Source: Flavobacteriaceae bacterium (lineage in GTDB: Bacteria; Bacteroidota; Bacteroidia; Flavobacteriales; Flavobacteriaceae). From it: 52,159 nucleotides of DNA. The position numbers and the translations under genes are program-made. The notes beneath the pieces are model-generated. The model was not told the DNA's origin and ran no database searches. It worked only from the letters and a program-made list of their open reading frames with translations. Shown here one piece after another: positions 27,219 through 35,155 of this stretch. The first letter of the stretch is position 1. Each line of letters starts with the position of its first letter. Where the stretch lies: assembly GCA_029252265.1 (NCBI GenBank), contig JAQXBT010000012.1, positions 1 through 52,159 on the forward strand. The letters run 5' to 3'.

Positions 27219-27404
27219 TCAAACTATAAATAGTCCTGAAACGTGTTGTTTCATCATATAATTTCCAATATCATTAGCTTCGTTTGCGGCATTTAAATTT
27301 CCATTCCAATAGTCTTTTGGCTGATGAGCAATTGTAATTACAGCATCAAATAAACTTGCCCATAAAGCAGGAATTAAGGCGAATAATTTTTCTTTTTTAT
27401 TCAT
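27219..27404 (-). pseudogene. Membrane protein fragment
   Basis: The 61-codon frame MNKKEKLFALIPALWASLFDAVITIAHQPKDYW...NYMMKQHVSGLFIV reads like the N-terminal part of a longer integral membrane protein: one full membrane segment, a conserved-looking soluble loop, then the beginning of a second membrane segment cut off by the stop. No continuation is seen in other frames downstream. Probably a gene remnant; function unknown. Confidence 0.4.
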
Positions 27405-27457
27405 GGTTGTTTAGCTAACTTGTTGGGGATTAAATAGATAAACCTAACTTCGTCCTC

Positions 27458-28120
27458 TTATTTCCGGGCTCGTTTTTCGCAGGTTTTACAGAGTTCCGAG
27501 ATGCCTTTTTGTTCCCATGATTGTTTTACACTTCCATTCGAAATACTTTCACGGCCTTTAATGTGTTGGCAGTCTTTGTAGATGTGGTATTTATGGCCGG
27601 CTTTGGTCGAAAACACCGCATCGGTATTATGGTTGAGGGTTTTTAGAGTGCTGGTTTGTTTGTTGATTTCTTCGGAGTAGTTTTCAATAGATGCAGGGTT
27701 CAAGTCAATTCCTGTTGCGCCCGCAATTAGAAGGGCTACAATGGCGACTGTTCCGGCAATTCCTTTGGACTTTTTGTCCATATTTTTATTTGTAAATATG
27801 AAAATAACCAACGGCAAAAATGCCAAGACGCCCAAAATAGCGCCCAATTGATTTTGAACAAAAAACTTGAATTTATCTTTTTCGGAGGCGGGGTCCAATC
27901 GGTTTGCTTTTTTCCAAAGAAAGCTGCCTGTGATGGCGAGGGCGAGGATCAGGCCAATGGCGACTATAAGCCATGTCAATTGGTCTTTGTGGAGTAATTT
28001 TAAGATGGCCATGATTTGCCCTGCCATAGCTAGGAACCAGGCTATAATTGCGATGCTTCTATATTTTTTGGCTTTGGACTTATTTTCTAGACTTGCGGTG
28101 AATTGGTTGGTATTTGCCAT
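27458..28120 (-). CDS. Membrane protein with C-terminal Cys/His motif
   Basis: A 220-residue protein with four predicted membrane segments (IAIIAWFLAMAGQIMAIL; WLIVAIGLILALAITGSFLW; LGAILGVLAFLPLVIFIF; IAGTVAIVALLIAGATGI) and a soluble C-terminus, YHIYKDCQHIKGR...ELCKTCEKRARK. The C-x-H and C-x-x-C spacing resembles the small metal-binding or Ada-like zinc domains seen at protein termini. No family name recognised. It follows the gene fragments of the accessory zone, and its upstream gap holds a dispersed repeat. Confidence 0.65.
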   Translation of the reverse strand: MANTNQFTASLENKSKAKKYRSIAIIAWFLAMAGQIMAILKLLHKDQLTWLIVAIGLILALAITGSFLWKKANRLDPASEKDKFKFFVQNQLGAILGVLAFLPLVIFIFTNKNMDKKSKGIAGTVAIVALLIAGATGIDLNPASIENYSEEINKQTSTLKTLNHNTDAVFSTKAGHKYHIYKDCQHIKGRESISNGSVKQSWEQKGISELCKTCEKRARK

Positions 28121-28284
28121 CGGGTTGTTTTTAGTTGGGGTCTTTATTTGATTTTTTTAGTTCTTTCAGGTTCAATGATTGTTTATAAATTTCATTTATG
28201 AGCTATAAATAGGAGTATATACAGTCCAGCCCCTTAATGAGTTTATTAAGTTAAAGTAAAAGAATACGCTACTCTAGATTAATT

Positions 28285-28360
28285 GGTTATGAAGATTCAG
28301 ATTTGGGATCTAAGTCTGATATAAAATTACAAAAAAAGTCTGTATATCCAATAACCCCCT
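28285..28360. repeat. Dispersed ~70-base repeat, copy 2 (upstream of TetR gene)
   Basis: TTATGAAGATTCAGATTTGG at 28287-28306 is identical to 1598-1617; the following ~50 bases are a diverged match. The gap 28121-28442 otherwise contains no gene. The copy sits ~140 bases before the TetR start. Confidence 0.5.
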
Positions 28361-28442
28361 TTGTTTTATGGGTTAGCATGTGAAAAAAATGTTAAACTAT
28401 TCATTGTTAATAGTATTACTATTATCTTCGCCGGGTAATACC

Positions 28443-29117
28443 ATGGAAAAACTACAATTACAGATAAGCATTAGTCCGGATCTTTATACAAAGAACCCAG
28501 AATCCTCTGTTTTAGGCCAAAAAATTGTGTCTAAAAGCATTGAAATGATTGATGCTTTGGGGTTTGAAGATTTTACATTTAAAAAATTGGGAATCGAAAT
28601 CGGTTCCAATGAAAGCTCGGTATACCGCTATTTTGAAAGTAAACACGCTCTTTTGGTGTATTTGATGAATTGGTATTGGAGTTGGATTGAGTATAAATTG
28701 GTGTTTTCAACCTTAAATGTGCCGTCTGCCCACGACCGTCTTCATCAGTCAATTTTGATATTAACGGCGGAGGTTGATGAAGACAATGCATTTTCATATA
28801 TCAACGAAGTGCTATTAAACAAAATTATAATTTCTGAGTCTTCAAAAACGTATCACACCAAGGCTGTTGATTCCGAAAATAAAAAAGGCTATTACAAAAC
28901 ATACAAGCGGGTGGTGCAACGGATTAGTGATCTTGTTTTAGAAATCAATCCGAGTTATGAATTTCCACACATGTTAATATCGACCGTAATTGAAGGCGCA
29001 CATCACCAACGCTATTTCTCAAAACATTTACCGTCCTTAACTGATTTTGAAGAAGGGAAAAATAATATTGTTCGTTTCTACACGGATTTAGTCTTTAATG
29101 CCCTTTCTAAAATATGA
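28443..29117 (+). CDS. TetR/AcrR-like transcriptional regulator
   Basis: I start at MEKLQLQISISPDLY (28443). An upstream GTG at 28380 would prepend a hydrophobic stretch unsuited to a DNA-binding protein. The 224-residue product has a TetR-type helix-turn-helix, SKSIEMIDALGFEDFTFKKLGIEIGSNESSVYRYFESKHAL, then an all-helical ligand or dimerisation domain. The next gene overlaps its stop by four bases (ATGA) and the anion transporter and carbonic anhydrase follow, so it probably controls this set in response to an unknown signal. Confidence 0.8.
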   Translation: MEKLQLQISISPDLYTKNPESSVLGQKIVSKSIEMIDALGFEDFTFKKLGIEIGSNESSVYRYFESKHALLVYLMNWYWSWIEYKLVFSTLNVPSAHDRLHQSILILTAEVDEDNAFSYINEVLLNKIIISESSKTYHTKAVDSENKKGYYKTYKRVVQRISDLVLEINPSYEFPHMLISTVIEGAHHQRYFSKHLPSLTDFEEGKNNIVRFYTDLVFNALSKI

Positions 29118-29446
29118 AACAGTTGTCCTACATCATAGCTAAGGGGTTTAGAATCCTTATTTTTGCATTGGTTTTCGGATCAATCATTTTACAACCCGTT
29201 CTAGAATCTATGACAGTGGTAGAACCTCAAGCGTTTTCGTGGCTCGACCTTGATGCTGAGAACGATTCTAGCGAAAAAGAAACTAAAGAATTAGAAGATA
29301 CCAAAGATAAAAAAATAGAAATCCGACTTATGGTCGGCGAATTAAGGTCTAATGTTTTCACAAAAAGGGTTTCTTTTTATGGGACAAAGGATCTTAAAAT
29401 AGACGTAATTATAGTTGTCCACGACCCACCTCCAGAAACGGCCTAA
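29114..29446 (+). CDS. Small membrane-anchored or exported protein, coupled to TetR gene
   Basis: A 110-residue protein. The start codon overlaps the regulator's TGA (ATGA), which implies translational coupling. One N-terminal hydrophobic segment (ILIFALVFGSIILQPVL) is followed by a very acidic stretch (LDLDAENDSSEKETKELEDTKDKK) and a short beta-like C-terminus ending HDPPPETA. I recognise no family. Its place between a TetR regulator and a bicarbonate-type transporter suggests a sensing or accessory role, which is inference. Confidence 0.6.
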   Translation: MKQLSYIIAKGFRILIFALVFGSIILQPVLESMTVVEPQAFSWLDLDAENDSSEKETKELEDTKDKKIEIRLMVGELRSNVFTKRVSFYGTKDLKIDVIIVVHDPPPETA

Positions 29447-29583
29447 GACTTCGATTCGTATTTTAATTTCGTGACCGATATACGGGTGTGCGTTTTAAAA
29501 TCAACTTCAATTTATTTCAAAATCAATTAAATTAACGTGAGTGCTGCATTTAAGCAGGGCTTCAATACATATACTATATTATA

Positions 29584-31179
29584 ATGAATAGCTCAAATCC
29601 ATTTAAAAATTTAAAATCAGATCTTCCCGCAAGTATTGTCGTATTCTTTGTGGCATTACCATTGTGTTTAGGAATTGCTTTGGCGAGTGGGGCACCCCTT
29701 TTTTCAGGACTTATTGCAGGAATTGTTGGCGGCGTAGTCGTTGGTTCTATTAGCGGGTCTCATGTTGGGGTGAGCGGGCCTGCAGCTGGCTTGGCTGCGA
29801 TTGTTTTAACCGCAATTGGTACCCTCGGTAGTTTTGAAAACTTTTTATTAGCGGTCGTTTTAGGGGGTGCAATTCAATTTTTGTTTGGAATTTTAAAAGC
29901 CGGAGTAATTGGCTATTATTTTCCATCCTCGGTAATTAAAGGAATGCTTACAGGTATCGGAATTATTATCATCCTTAAACAAATTCCACACTTCTTTGGA
30001 TACAATTCGGATCCAGAAGGAAATTTCGCCTTTTTTCAAGTTGGAGGCGAAAATACTTTTTCAGAAATAATAAATTCAATAAACTTCATAAGTCCAGGTG
30101 CAACCATTATCGCAGTTTTAGCATTGTCAATTTTATTGCTGTGGAGTGAAGTTTTAGACAGTAAAGGAAAAATATTTAAATTGGTTCAGGGGCCTTTGGT
30201 GGCCGTCGCTGCTGGGATCATTTATTTTGTAAGTACTAAGGGGAGTACACAATGGGGTATTTCGCCTGATTTATTGGTGTCTGTCCCTGTGCCAGAAGAT
30301 GCTTCGTCATTTTTTGCACAATTTAGTTTTCCAAACTTTGGAGCGATTGGCAATCCGCAAGTATGGATTGTTGCATTTACCATTGCCTTGGTGGCCAGTT
30401 TAGAAACCTTGTTGTGTGTGGAAGCAACCGATAAAATTGATCCTTTAAAACGCGTCACACCCACCAATAGAGAATTATTAGGACAAGGGATTGGAAATAT
30501 AGTTTCGGGCTTGATAGGCGGATTGCCTGTCACGCAAGTAATTGTACGAAGCTCTGCCAATATTCAATCGGGTGGAAAAACAAAAATGTCTGCGATTATT
30601 CATGGCTTACTATTACTAACCTCAGTGATTTTGATTCCTAATTTATTAAATAAAATTCCACTTTCGGTCTTAGCTGCCATTCTTTTTATTGTGGGGTATA
30701 AATTAGCGAAGCCTGCTTTGTTTATACAAATGTATCGTTCTGGTTGGAAGCAATTCACGCCCTTTGTTGTGACGGTATTTGGAATTATTTTCACCGACCT
30801 TTTAATCGGGATCGCTCTGGGGCTGGCCGTTGGAATTGTAGTTATTTTGATCAAGAGTTTTCAAAATTCACATTTCTTACACATCGAAGATAAGAGTAAT
30901 GGCGTGCATAAAATTAAAATGACTTTAGCAGAAGAGGTGACCTTTTTTAATAAAGGGGCTATCTTGAAGGAACTTGATAATTTGCCACGTGAAAGTTATT
31001 TGGAGTTAGATGTCACCAAAACACGTTACCTTGACAACGATATTATCGAGATTTTAGAAGATTTTTCTGAAAAAGCGCGACAACGACATATTGATATTAA
31101 ATTAATATCAATCAGAGGCGTTGTAGAAAATCCTGTCAGTTTCATACAGTTTTTTCAATTACGACCTCAAACCGTTTAA
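29584..31179 (+). CDS. SulP family anion transporter (probable bicarbonate)
   Basis: A 531-residue SulP/SLC26-type transporter. The N-terminus LPASIVVFFVALPLCLGIALASGAPLFSGLIAGIVGG is the family signature, with about 12-14 membrane segments and the SGPAAGLAAIVL motif. A C-terminal cytoplasmic STAS domain (from about residue 435; ESYLELDVTKTRYLDNDIIEILEDF) follows. SulP proteins carry sulfate, bicarbonate or other anions. The carbonic anhydrase gene 36 bases downstream points to bicarbonate, as in BicA-type systems, but the substrate is inferred from context. Confidence 0.88.
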   Translation: MNSSNPFKNLKSDLPASIVVFFVALPLCLGIALASGAPLFSGLIAGIVGGVVVGSISGSHVGVSGPAAGLAAIVLTAIGTLGSFENFLLAVVLGGAIQFLFGILKAGVIGYYFPSSVIKGMLTGIGIIIILKQIPHFFGYNSDPEGNFAFFQVGGENTFSEIINSINFISPGATIIAVLALSILLLWSEVLDSKGKIFKLVQGPLVAVAAGIIYFVSTKGSTQWGISPDLLVSVPVPEDASSFFAQFSFPNFGAIGNPQVWIVAFTIALVASLETLLCVEATDKIDPLKRVTPTNRELLGQGIGNIVSGLIGGLPVTQVIVRSSANIQSGGKTKMSAIIHGLLLLTSVILIPNLLNKIPLSVLAAILFIVGYKLAKPALFIQMYRSGWKQFTPFVVTVFGIIFTDLLIGIALGLAVGIVVILIKSFQNSHFLHIEDKSNGVHKIKMTLAEEVTFFNKGAILKELDNLPRESYLELDVTKTRYLDNDIIEILEDFSEKARQRHIDIKLISIRGVVENPVSFIQFFQLRPQTV

Positions 31180-31215
31180 TAACAATAAAAATATTAAAAA
31201 CTAATACTTAAAATT

Positions 31216-31845
31216 ATGAAAGCACATACGAAAGAAACCCAAACAGCAATGACACCAGAAACCTCTTTACAAGCCTTAAAAGAGGGGAATGAGCGCTTTA
31301 TAAATGCCACCCAAGTTGTACGCGATTTAAATGCACAAGTAGCAGCCACAAGCACAGGACAATATCCGTTTGCAACCGTATTACATTGTATAGACTCACG
31401 CGTTTCTGCCGAGCATGTTTTTGACCAAGGAATTGGCGATTTGTTCAGCATTCGAATTGCGGGGAATTTTGTCAATGAAGATATTTTAGGAAGCATGGAA
31501 TTTGCTTGTAAACTAGCTGGAACCAAAGTATTGGTCGTTTTGGGGCATACCGCATGTGGTGCTGTTAAAGGCGCCTGTGACCATGCACGAATGGGGAATT
31601 TAACGGCCCTTATCAACAAAATCGAACCTGCGGTTGACGCGGTCGAACTTCCTGCGGATGAAAGTTTGAGAACTTCGGGGAACATTGATTTTGTAAATTC
31701 TGTTGCCACCAAAAATGTGGAGATGACCTTAAACGATATTCGTACTAATAGTGCGATCCTCAAAGAAATGGAAGCCAATGGCGAATTGATAATCATCGGT
31801 GGAATGTATGACATTGCCAATGGAAAAGTGACCTTTTATGCATAA
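31216..31845 (+). CDS. Beta-class carbonic anhydrase
   Basis: Interconverts CO2 and bicarbonate. The 209-residue protein has the zinc ligands and catalytic dyad C58-x-D60-x-R62 (VLHCIDSRVSAEHVFDQG) and H111-x-x-C114 (VVLGHTACGAVKGA). No signal peptide, so it is cytoplasmic and could use bicarbonate imported by the SulP protein encoded just upstream. Its end overlaps the next gene by 8 bases, showing a common transcript. Confidence 0.95.
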   Translation: MKAHTKETQTAMTPETSLQALKEGNERFINATQVVRDLNAQVAATSTGQYPFATVLHCIDSRVSAEHVFDQGIGDLFSIRIAGNFVNEDILGSMEFACKLAGTKVLVVLGHTACGAVKGACDHARMGNLTALINKIEPAVDAVELPADESLRTSGNIDFVNSVATKNVEMTLNDIRTNSAILKEMEANGELIIIGGMYDIANGKVTFYA

Positions 31846-32512
31846 CAAATCAAACTTCATTATGGCAGCCTTAACGTGTATGTTAATGCTGCCCTCTGTT
31901 GTTGCTGCGCAAGACAGTGATTTTGGAAATTGGCTTATTTATATTGGGAGTAAAAAAGTAAACAGTCAATGGAATATTCACAACGAGGTTCAGTATCGGA
32001 ATTATGATGCCGTTGGCGATTTGGAGCAGTTATTACTTCGAACTGGAGTTGGGTATAATTTATCTGAAAACAATCATAATTTGCTTTTAGGATATGGCTA
32101 TATTTCATCTGAAAATTATGTGGTCGATACTCAAGATAAAACTTCAGTAAACGAGCATCGTATTTTTCAACAATTTACCTCAAAACAATCTGTTGGTGTT
32201 GTTTCTTTGACCCACCGCTATCGGTTTGAGCAGCGTTTTGTAGAAGCGGATTATAAAATGCGTTTACGCTATTTTTTGGCCGCCAAAATTCCATTACAAA
32301 AAACAGAATCGGGTGGTTCGAAATTATACCTTTCTGCATATAACGAGGTTTTTTTAAATACCAAAAGTGCCGTTTTTGATCGCAACCGTATCTATGCAGG
32401 CGTTGGGTTTCAGTTAACCAAAAACATTCGGATGGAAGCAGGCTATATGAATCAGCTTTTTGAAACTTCGAGTCGCGATCAGTTTAACTTGATTACATTT
32501 GTAAATTTTTAA
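31838..32512 (+). CDS. DUF2490 outer-membrane-type protein
   Basis: A 224-residue protein with a signal peptide (about residues 1-24, ending VVAAQ), then alternating amphipathic strands: WNIHNEVQYRNYD, LLLRTGVGYNLS, SLTHRYRFEQRFV, YAGVGFQLTKNIRMEAGYMNQLF, ending in F as outer-membrane barrel proteins do. This is the DUF2490 pattern. It overlaps the carbonic anhydrase gene by 8 bases; a role as an outer membrane channel or partner of the anion system is possible but unproven. Confidence 0.82.
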   Translation: MHNKSNFIMAALTCMLMLPSVVAAQDSDFGNWLIYIGSKKVNSQWNIHNEVQYRNYDAVGDLEQLLLRTGVGYNLSENNHNLLLGYGYISSENYVVDTQDKTSVNEHRIFQQFTSKQSVGVVSLTHRYRFEQRFVEADYKMRLRYFLAAKIPLQKTESGGSKLYLSAYNEVFLNTKSAVFDRNRIYAGVGFQLTKNIRMEAGYMNQLFETSSRDQFNLITFVNF

Positions 32513-32555
32513 GAATTATTAAAAAACACCCTGTCAATTACATCTCGATTTAGGA

Positions 32556-33071
32556 TTAATTTTCTAATTGGATTTCAAAAAAGCACACGTCTGCGTTTTG
32601 ATAATGTAAAGGTAATTCAGTGGTGTTTTTTAATTTTCTCAGACCTAAATACTCAAACCCACAACTTTCATAATGACTAATGAGTCGCTTGTTTTCTCCA
32701 CAAGTATCCATTCTTATGAATTGTCTATTTTGTTTGATTGCTAACTTTTTAGACCAATCAACAATGGTTTGTACAAAGTTGTTCCCTCTGAATTCTGGGT
32801 TAGTTGCAATGCGATGAATGTAAATCGAAAATTCATTTTCTTGGTCTTCCCATATCTGTGGGTCACTATAAGTGATGGCCCATACACACGCTACTTTGTT
32901 GTCTATTAGTAATTTAAATTGTCGATTTTCAATAATTTCCGTTCGGATGAGGTCTTTATGAAACTCAGGCCATTGGTTTTGGGGGAATTTTATTTTTTGA
33001 AAATCAGTTGCCAATGTATACAGTCTAAATATTTCTGAAATATCGTCTAAACAGCTATTGGTTATGGTCAT
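32556..33071 (-). CDS. GNAT family N-acetyltransferase
   Basis: A 171-residue Gcn5-related acetyltransferase. Recognised by LLIDNKVACVWAITYSD (beta 2-4), IYIHRIATNPEFRGNNFVQTIVDWSKKLA (motif A, acetyl-CoA pyrophosphate loop of the R-G-x-x-x form) and FIRMDTCGENKRLISHYESCGFEYLG (motif B). Substrate unknown. Its ATG overlaps the stop of the upstream chimeric gene by four bases, so it depends on that gene's transcript. Confidence 0.85.
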   Translation of the reverse strand: MTITNSCLDDISEIFRLYTLATDFQKIKFPQNQWPEFHKDLIRTEIIENRQFKLLIDNKVACVWAITYSDPQIWEDQENEFSIYIHRIATNPEFRGNNFVQTIVDWSKKLAIKQNRQFIRMDTCGENKRLISHYESCGFEYLGLRKLKNTTELPLHYQNADVCFFEIQLEN

Positions 33072-33799
33072 TTTGAAATATTATTAAATAATCCTCTTCG
33101 TTTTTGCTGCTTGTTAATAACGGCAATTAAGGCTTCTTTGCTAATGGGTTTTGAAAGAAAATCATCAAAACCTAGTGAAAAAACTTTCCTTTTATCTTCG
33201 ACCGATGAAAAAGCGGTTTGAGCCACGATTGGCACATTTGGACGCAATTCTTTGATCTGTTTTGCAGCCTCAAAACCATCCATAATTGGCATTTTTAGAT
33301 CCATTAAAATTAAATCAATATCAGCGTTATTTTTACTTATCTCGACCGCTTCTTCTCCGTTTTTAGCGTGTAAAATATTACAATCTAAGTCGATTTCTTT
33401 TTTCAATAGTATTTCAAGAAATAAATAATTTATTTCCTCGTCTTCAGCAACTAAGATAGTGCATTTATGGATATCATTTTCTTTAATTGATTTAGCCGTT
33501 GAATTACTATTTTCTAAGTCCAAAGAAGTTGGTTTGTATGGAATGGTGATAAAAAAAGTAGAGCCTTCCCCTTTCTTAGATTTAAGTTTGATTTTTCCGC
33601 CAATTAATTTTGTGTTTTCTTTGGCTATGGATAAGCCAAGTCCTAAACCCCCCAATGTTTTTGTAGCTCCAGGGATGGTTTGTAAATTCGAATCTGCGCT
33701 AGCCCCTTCAGCAGTTGTTTGAAGACTGGCATCTAATAAAATTAAATCGGGGTCTTTTATTTGTTGATTTAGCCACTCAACGGAAACGATTGTGTTCAT
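33068..33799 (-). CDS. Chimeric ORF: sulfurtransferase N-terminus joined to hybrid kinase C-terminus
   Basis: The 243-residue frame begins MNTIVSVEWLNQQIKDPDLILLDASL...TIPGA, which reads as the start of a rhodanese-type (mercaptopyruvate) sulfurtransferase: V-S-x-x-W-L, L-I-L-L-D-A, then the I-P-G-A that should precede the first rhodanese domain body. At about residue 45 it switches to TKTLGGLGLGLSIAKENTKLIGGKI, the late ATP-binding (G2 box) part of a histidine kinase. A full receiver domain follows (TILVAEDEEINYLFL, phospho-acceptor Asp in LILMDLKMP, K in LSKPIS). The kinase lacks its dimerisation helix, H box and N box, so it cannot phosphorylate itself. An in-frame deletion between two genes best explains it. 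The receiver might still work. Confidence 0.8.
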   Translation of the reverse strand: MNTIVSVEWLNQQIKDPDLILLDASLQTTAEGASADSNLQTIPGATKTLGGLGLGLSIAKENTKLIGGKIKLKSKKGEGSTFFITIPYKPTSLDLENSNSTAKSIKENDIHKCTILVAEDEEINYLFLEILLKKEIDLDCNILHAKNGEEAVEISKNNADIDLILMDLKMPIMDGFEAAKQIKELRPNVPIVAQTAFSSVEDKRKVFSLGFDDFLSKPISKEALIAVINKQQKRRGLFNNISK

Positions 33800-33828
33800 T
33801 TATCAGATTTTAAATTAAATGTATAAAA

Positions 33829-33854
33829 AAACGCTTGCAAAGTTGCAAGCGTTT
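33829..33854 (-). terminator. Terminator of the type II glutamine synthetase gene
   Basis: AAACGCTTGCAA (33829-33840), two-base centre AG, TTGCAAGCGTTT (33843-33854): a perfect 12-base inverted repeat. On the minus strand it is followed by a T tract (complement of the A7 run around 33825-33831). Confidence 0.85.
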
Positions 33855-33879
33855 ATAAATATATAATGGTATGAGTTGA

Positions 33880-34902
33880 CTAGATCTTTGCAGATTTCAC
33901 TGTTTTTATGATACGTCCAGCAATTTTGTAAGGATCTCCGTTAGAAGCAGGTCTACGGTCTTCTAACCAACCTTTCCAGCCTTTTTCTACCGCAATAATT
34001 GGAATACGAATAGAAGCTCCTCTATCAGAAATTCCCCAAGAGAAATCGGTAATGGCAGCAGTTTCGTGTAATCCAGTTAAACGTTGATCGTTGAACTCTC
34101 CGTACACTTCAATATGTTCTTTAACAACAGGTCTGAATGCTTCACAAATTTTAGCATAAACATCTTTATCTCCACAAGTTCTTAAAATCGTGTTAGAGAA
34201 GTTTGCATGCATACCTGAACCATTCCAGTCCATATCTTTTCCAAGTGGTTTTGGATGATAATCGATATAGTAACCATACTTTTCAGTCAATCGATCTAAT
34301 AAATAGCGAGCAACCCAAATTTCGTCACCTGCTTGTTTAGCTCCTTTAGCAAACAATTGGAATTCCCATTGTCCGGATGCAACTTCTTGGTTGATACCTT
34401 CAAAATTTAATCCAGCATCAATACATAAATCAGCATGTTCTTCGACTAACTGTCTTCCGTGGGTGTGTAAACCACCAACAGAACAATAGTACATTCCTTG
34501 TGGGGCAGGGTAGCCACCAATTGGGAATCCTAAAGGCAATTGCGTTTTTGTATCCATGATAAAATACTCTTGCTCAAAACCAAACCAGAAATCATTGTCT
34601 TCATCTTCAATAGTTGCTCTACCGTTAGAAACGTGAGGCGTTCCATCGGCATTCAAAACTTCGGTCATGACCAAAAACCCATTAATTCTTGCAGGATCTG
34701 GATAGATTGCAACGGGTTTTAATAAACAATCAGAAGCACCACCAGAAGCTTGTCTTGTGGATGAACCATCAAAAGACCAATTGTCTAATTCTGCGATTGT
34801 TCCTTGAAAGTTTTCGTGCTCTTCAACTTTGGTTTTACTTCTCATATTTTGAGTTGGATAATATCCATCTAACCAAATGTATTCTAATTTAATTTTTGCC
34901 AT
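33880..34902 (-). CDS. Glutamine synthetase, type II (eukaryotic-like)
   Basis: Makes glutamine from glutamate, ammonia and ATP. At 340 residues it is far shorter than type I (~470) and has the GSII pattern: KLEYIWLDGYYPTQNMRSKT start, NWSFDGSSTRQA in the beta-grasp domain, FGFEQEYFIMD, GLHTHGRQLVEEHADLCIDAGLNFEGINQEVASGQWEFQ, MDWNGSGMHANFS and SDRGASIRIP. It diverges from the type III gene across a 253-base regulatory region. A -7 box TATATTTG is at 34933-34940 (minus strand), and a repeated 14-base site occupies its -33 region. Confidence 0.93.
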   Translation of the reverse strand: MAKIKLEYIWLDGYYPTQNMRSKTKVEEHENFQGTIAELDNWSFDGSSTRQASGGASDCLLKPVAIYPDPARINGFLVMTEVLNADGTPHVSNGRATIEDEDNDFWFGFEQEYFIMDTKTQLPLGFPIGGYPAPQGMYYCSVGGLHTHGRQLVEEHADLCIDAGLNFEGINQEVASGQWEFQLFAKGAKQAGDEIWVARYLLDRLTEKYGYYIDYHPKPLGKDMDWNGSGMHANFSNTILRTCGDKDVYAKICEAFRPVVKEHIEVYGEFNDQRLTGLHETAAITDFSWGISDRGASIRIPIIAVEKGWKGWLEDRRPASNGDPYKIAGRIIKTVKSAKI

Positions 34903-34932
34903 AATTTTTTTAATAAATTAATATGATGCCAA

Positions 34933-34940
34933 CAAATATA
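34933..34940 (-). promoter_or_regulatory. -7 box of the type II glutamine synthetase promoter
   Basis: TATATTTG on the minus strand, 31 bases upstream of the ATG. The expected -33 TTG is absent at positions 34960-34962. Those positions fall inside the repeated CTATTTTTTTAGGG site, which suggests that a bound activator replaces -33 recognition. Confidence 0.5.
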
Positions 34941-34958
34941 AAAATAATGATACTTACT

Positions 34959-34972
34959 CTATTTTTTTAGGG
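34959..34972. promoter_or_regulatory. Glutamine synthetase operator-like site 1
   Basis: CTATTTTTTTAGGG, identical to 35011-35024. Its centre is about 40 bases upstream of the predicted type II glutamine synthetase transcription start (~34926), the usual place for a directly contacting activator. Confidence 0.55.
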
Positions 34973-35007
34973 TATAAATTATGAATGCTTAACCCTTTTT
35001 GTCGAAT

Positions 35008-35025
35008 CCCCTATTTTTTTAGGGG
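35008..35025. promoter_or_regulatory. Glutamine synthetase operator-like site 2
   Basis: CCCCTA-TTTTTT-TAGGGG is a perfect 6-base dyad. Its core (35011-35024) repeats site 1 exactly, 52 bases away, five helical turns. It lies between the divergent promoters; the type III gene has a TATTTTTG box at 35117-35124 and also lacks a matching -33 TTG. Could also form an RNA hairpin, but it is upstream of both promoters. Confidence 0.55.
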
Positions 35026-35155
35026 TTTCATTAAATTTTTCATATTTTAATAGCAAATAAATTTAAAATTTGTTAATAATTTCTTTGCTAAACGGCTATT
35101 TTTAAAACGATTATTTTATTTTTGTATCAAGAGTTTCATTTAAACCGCTACACTT

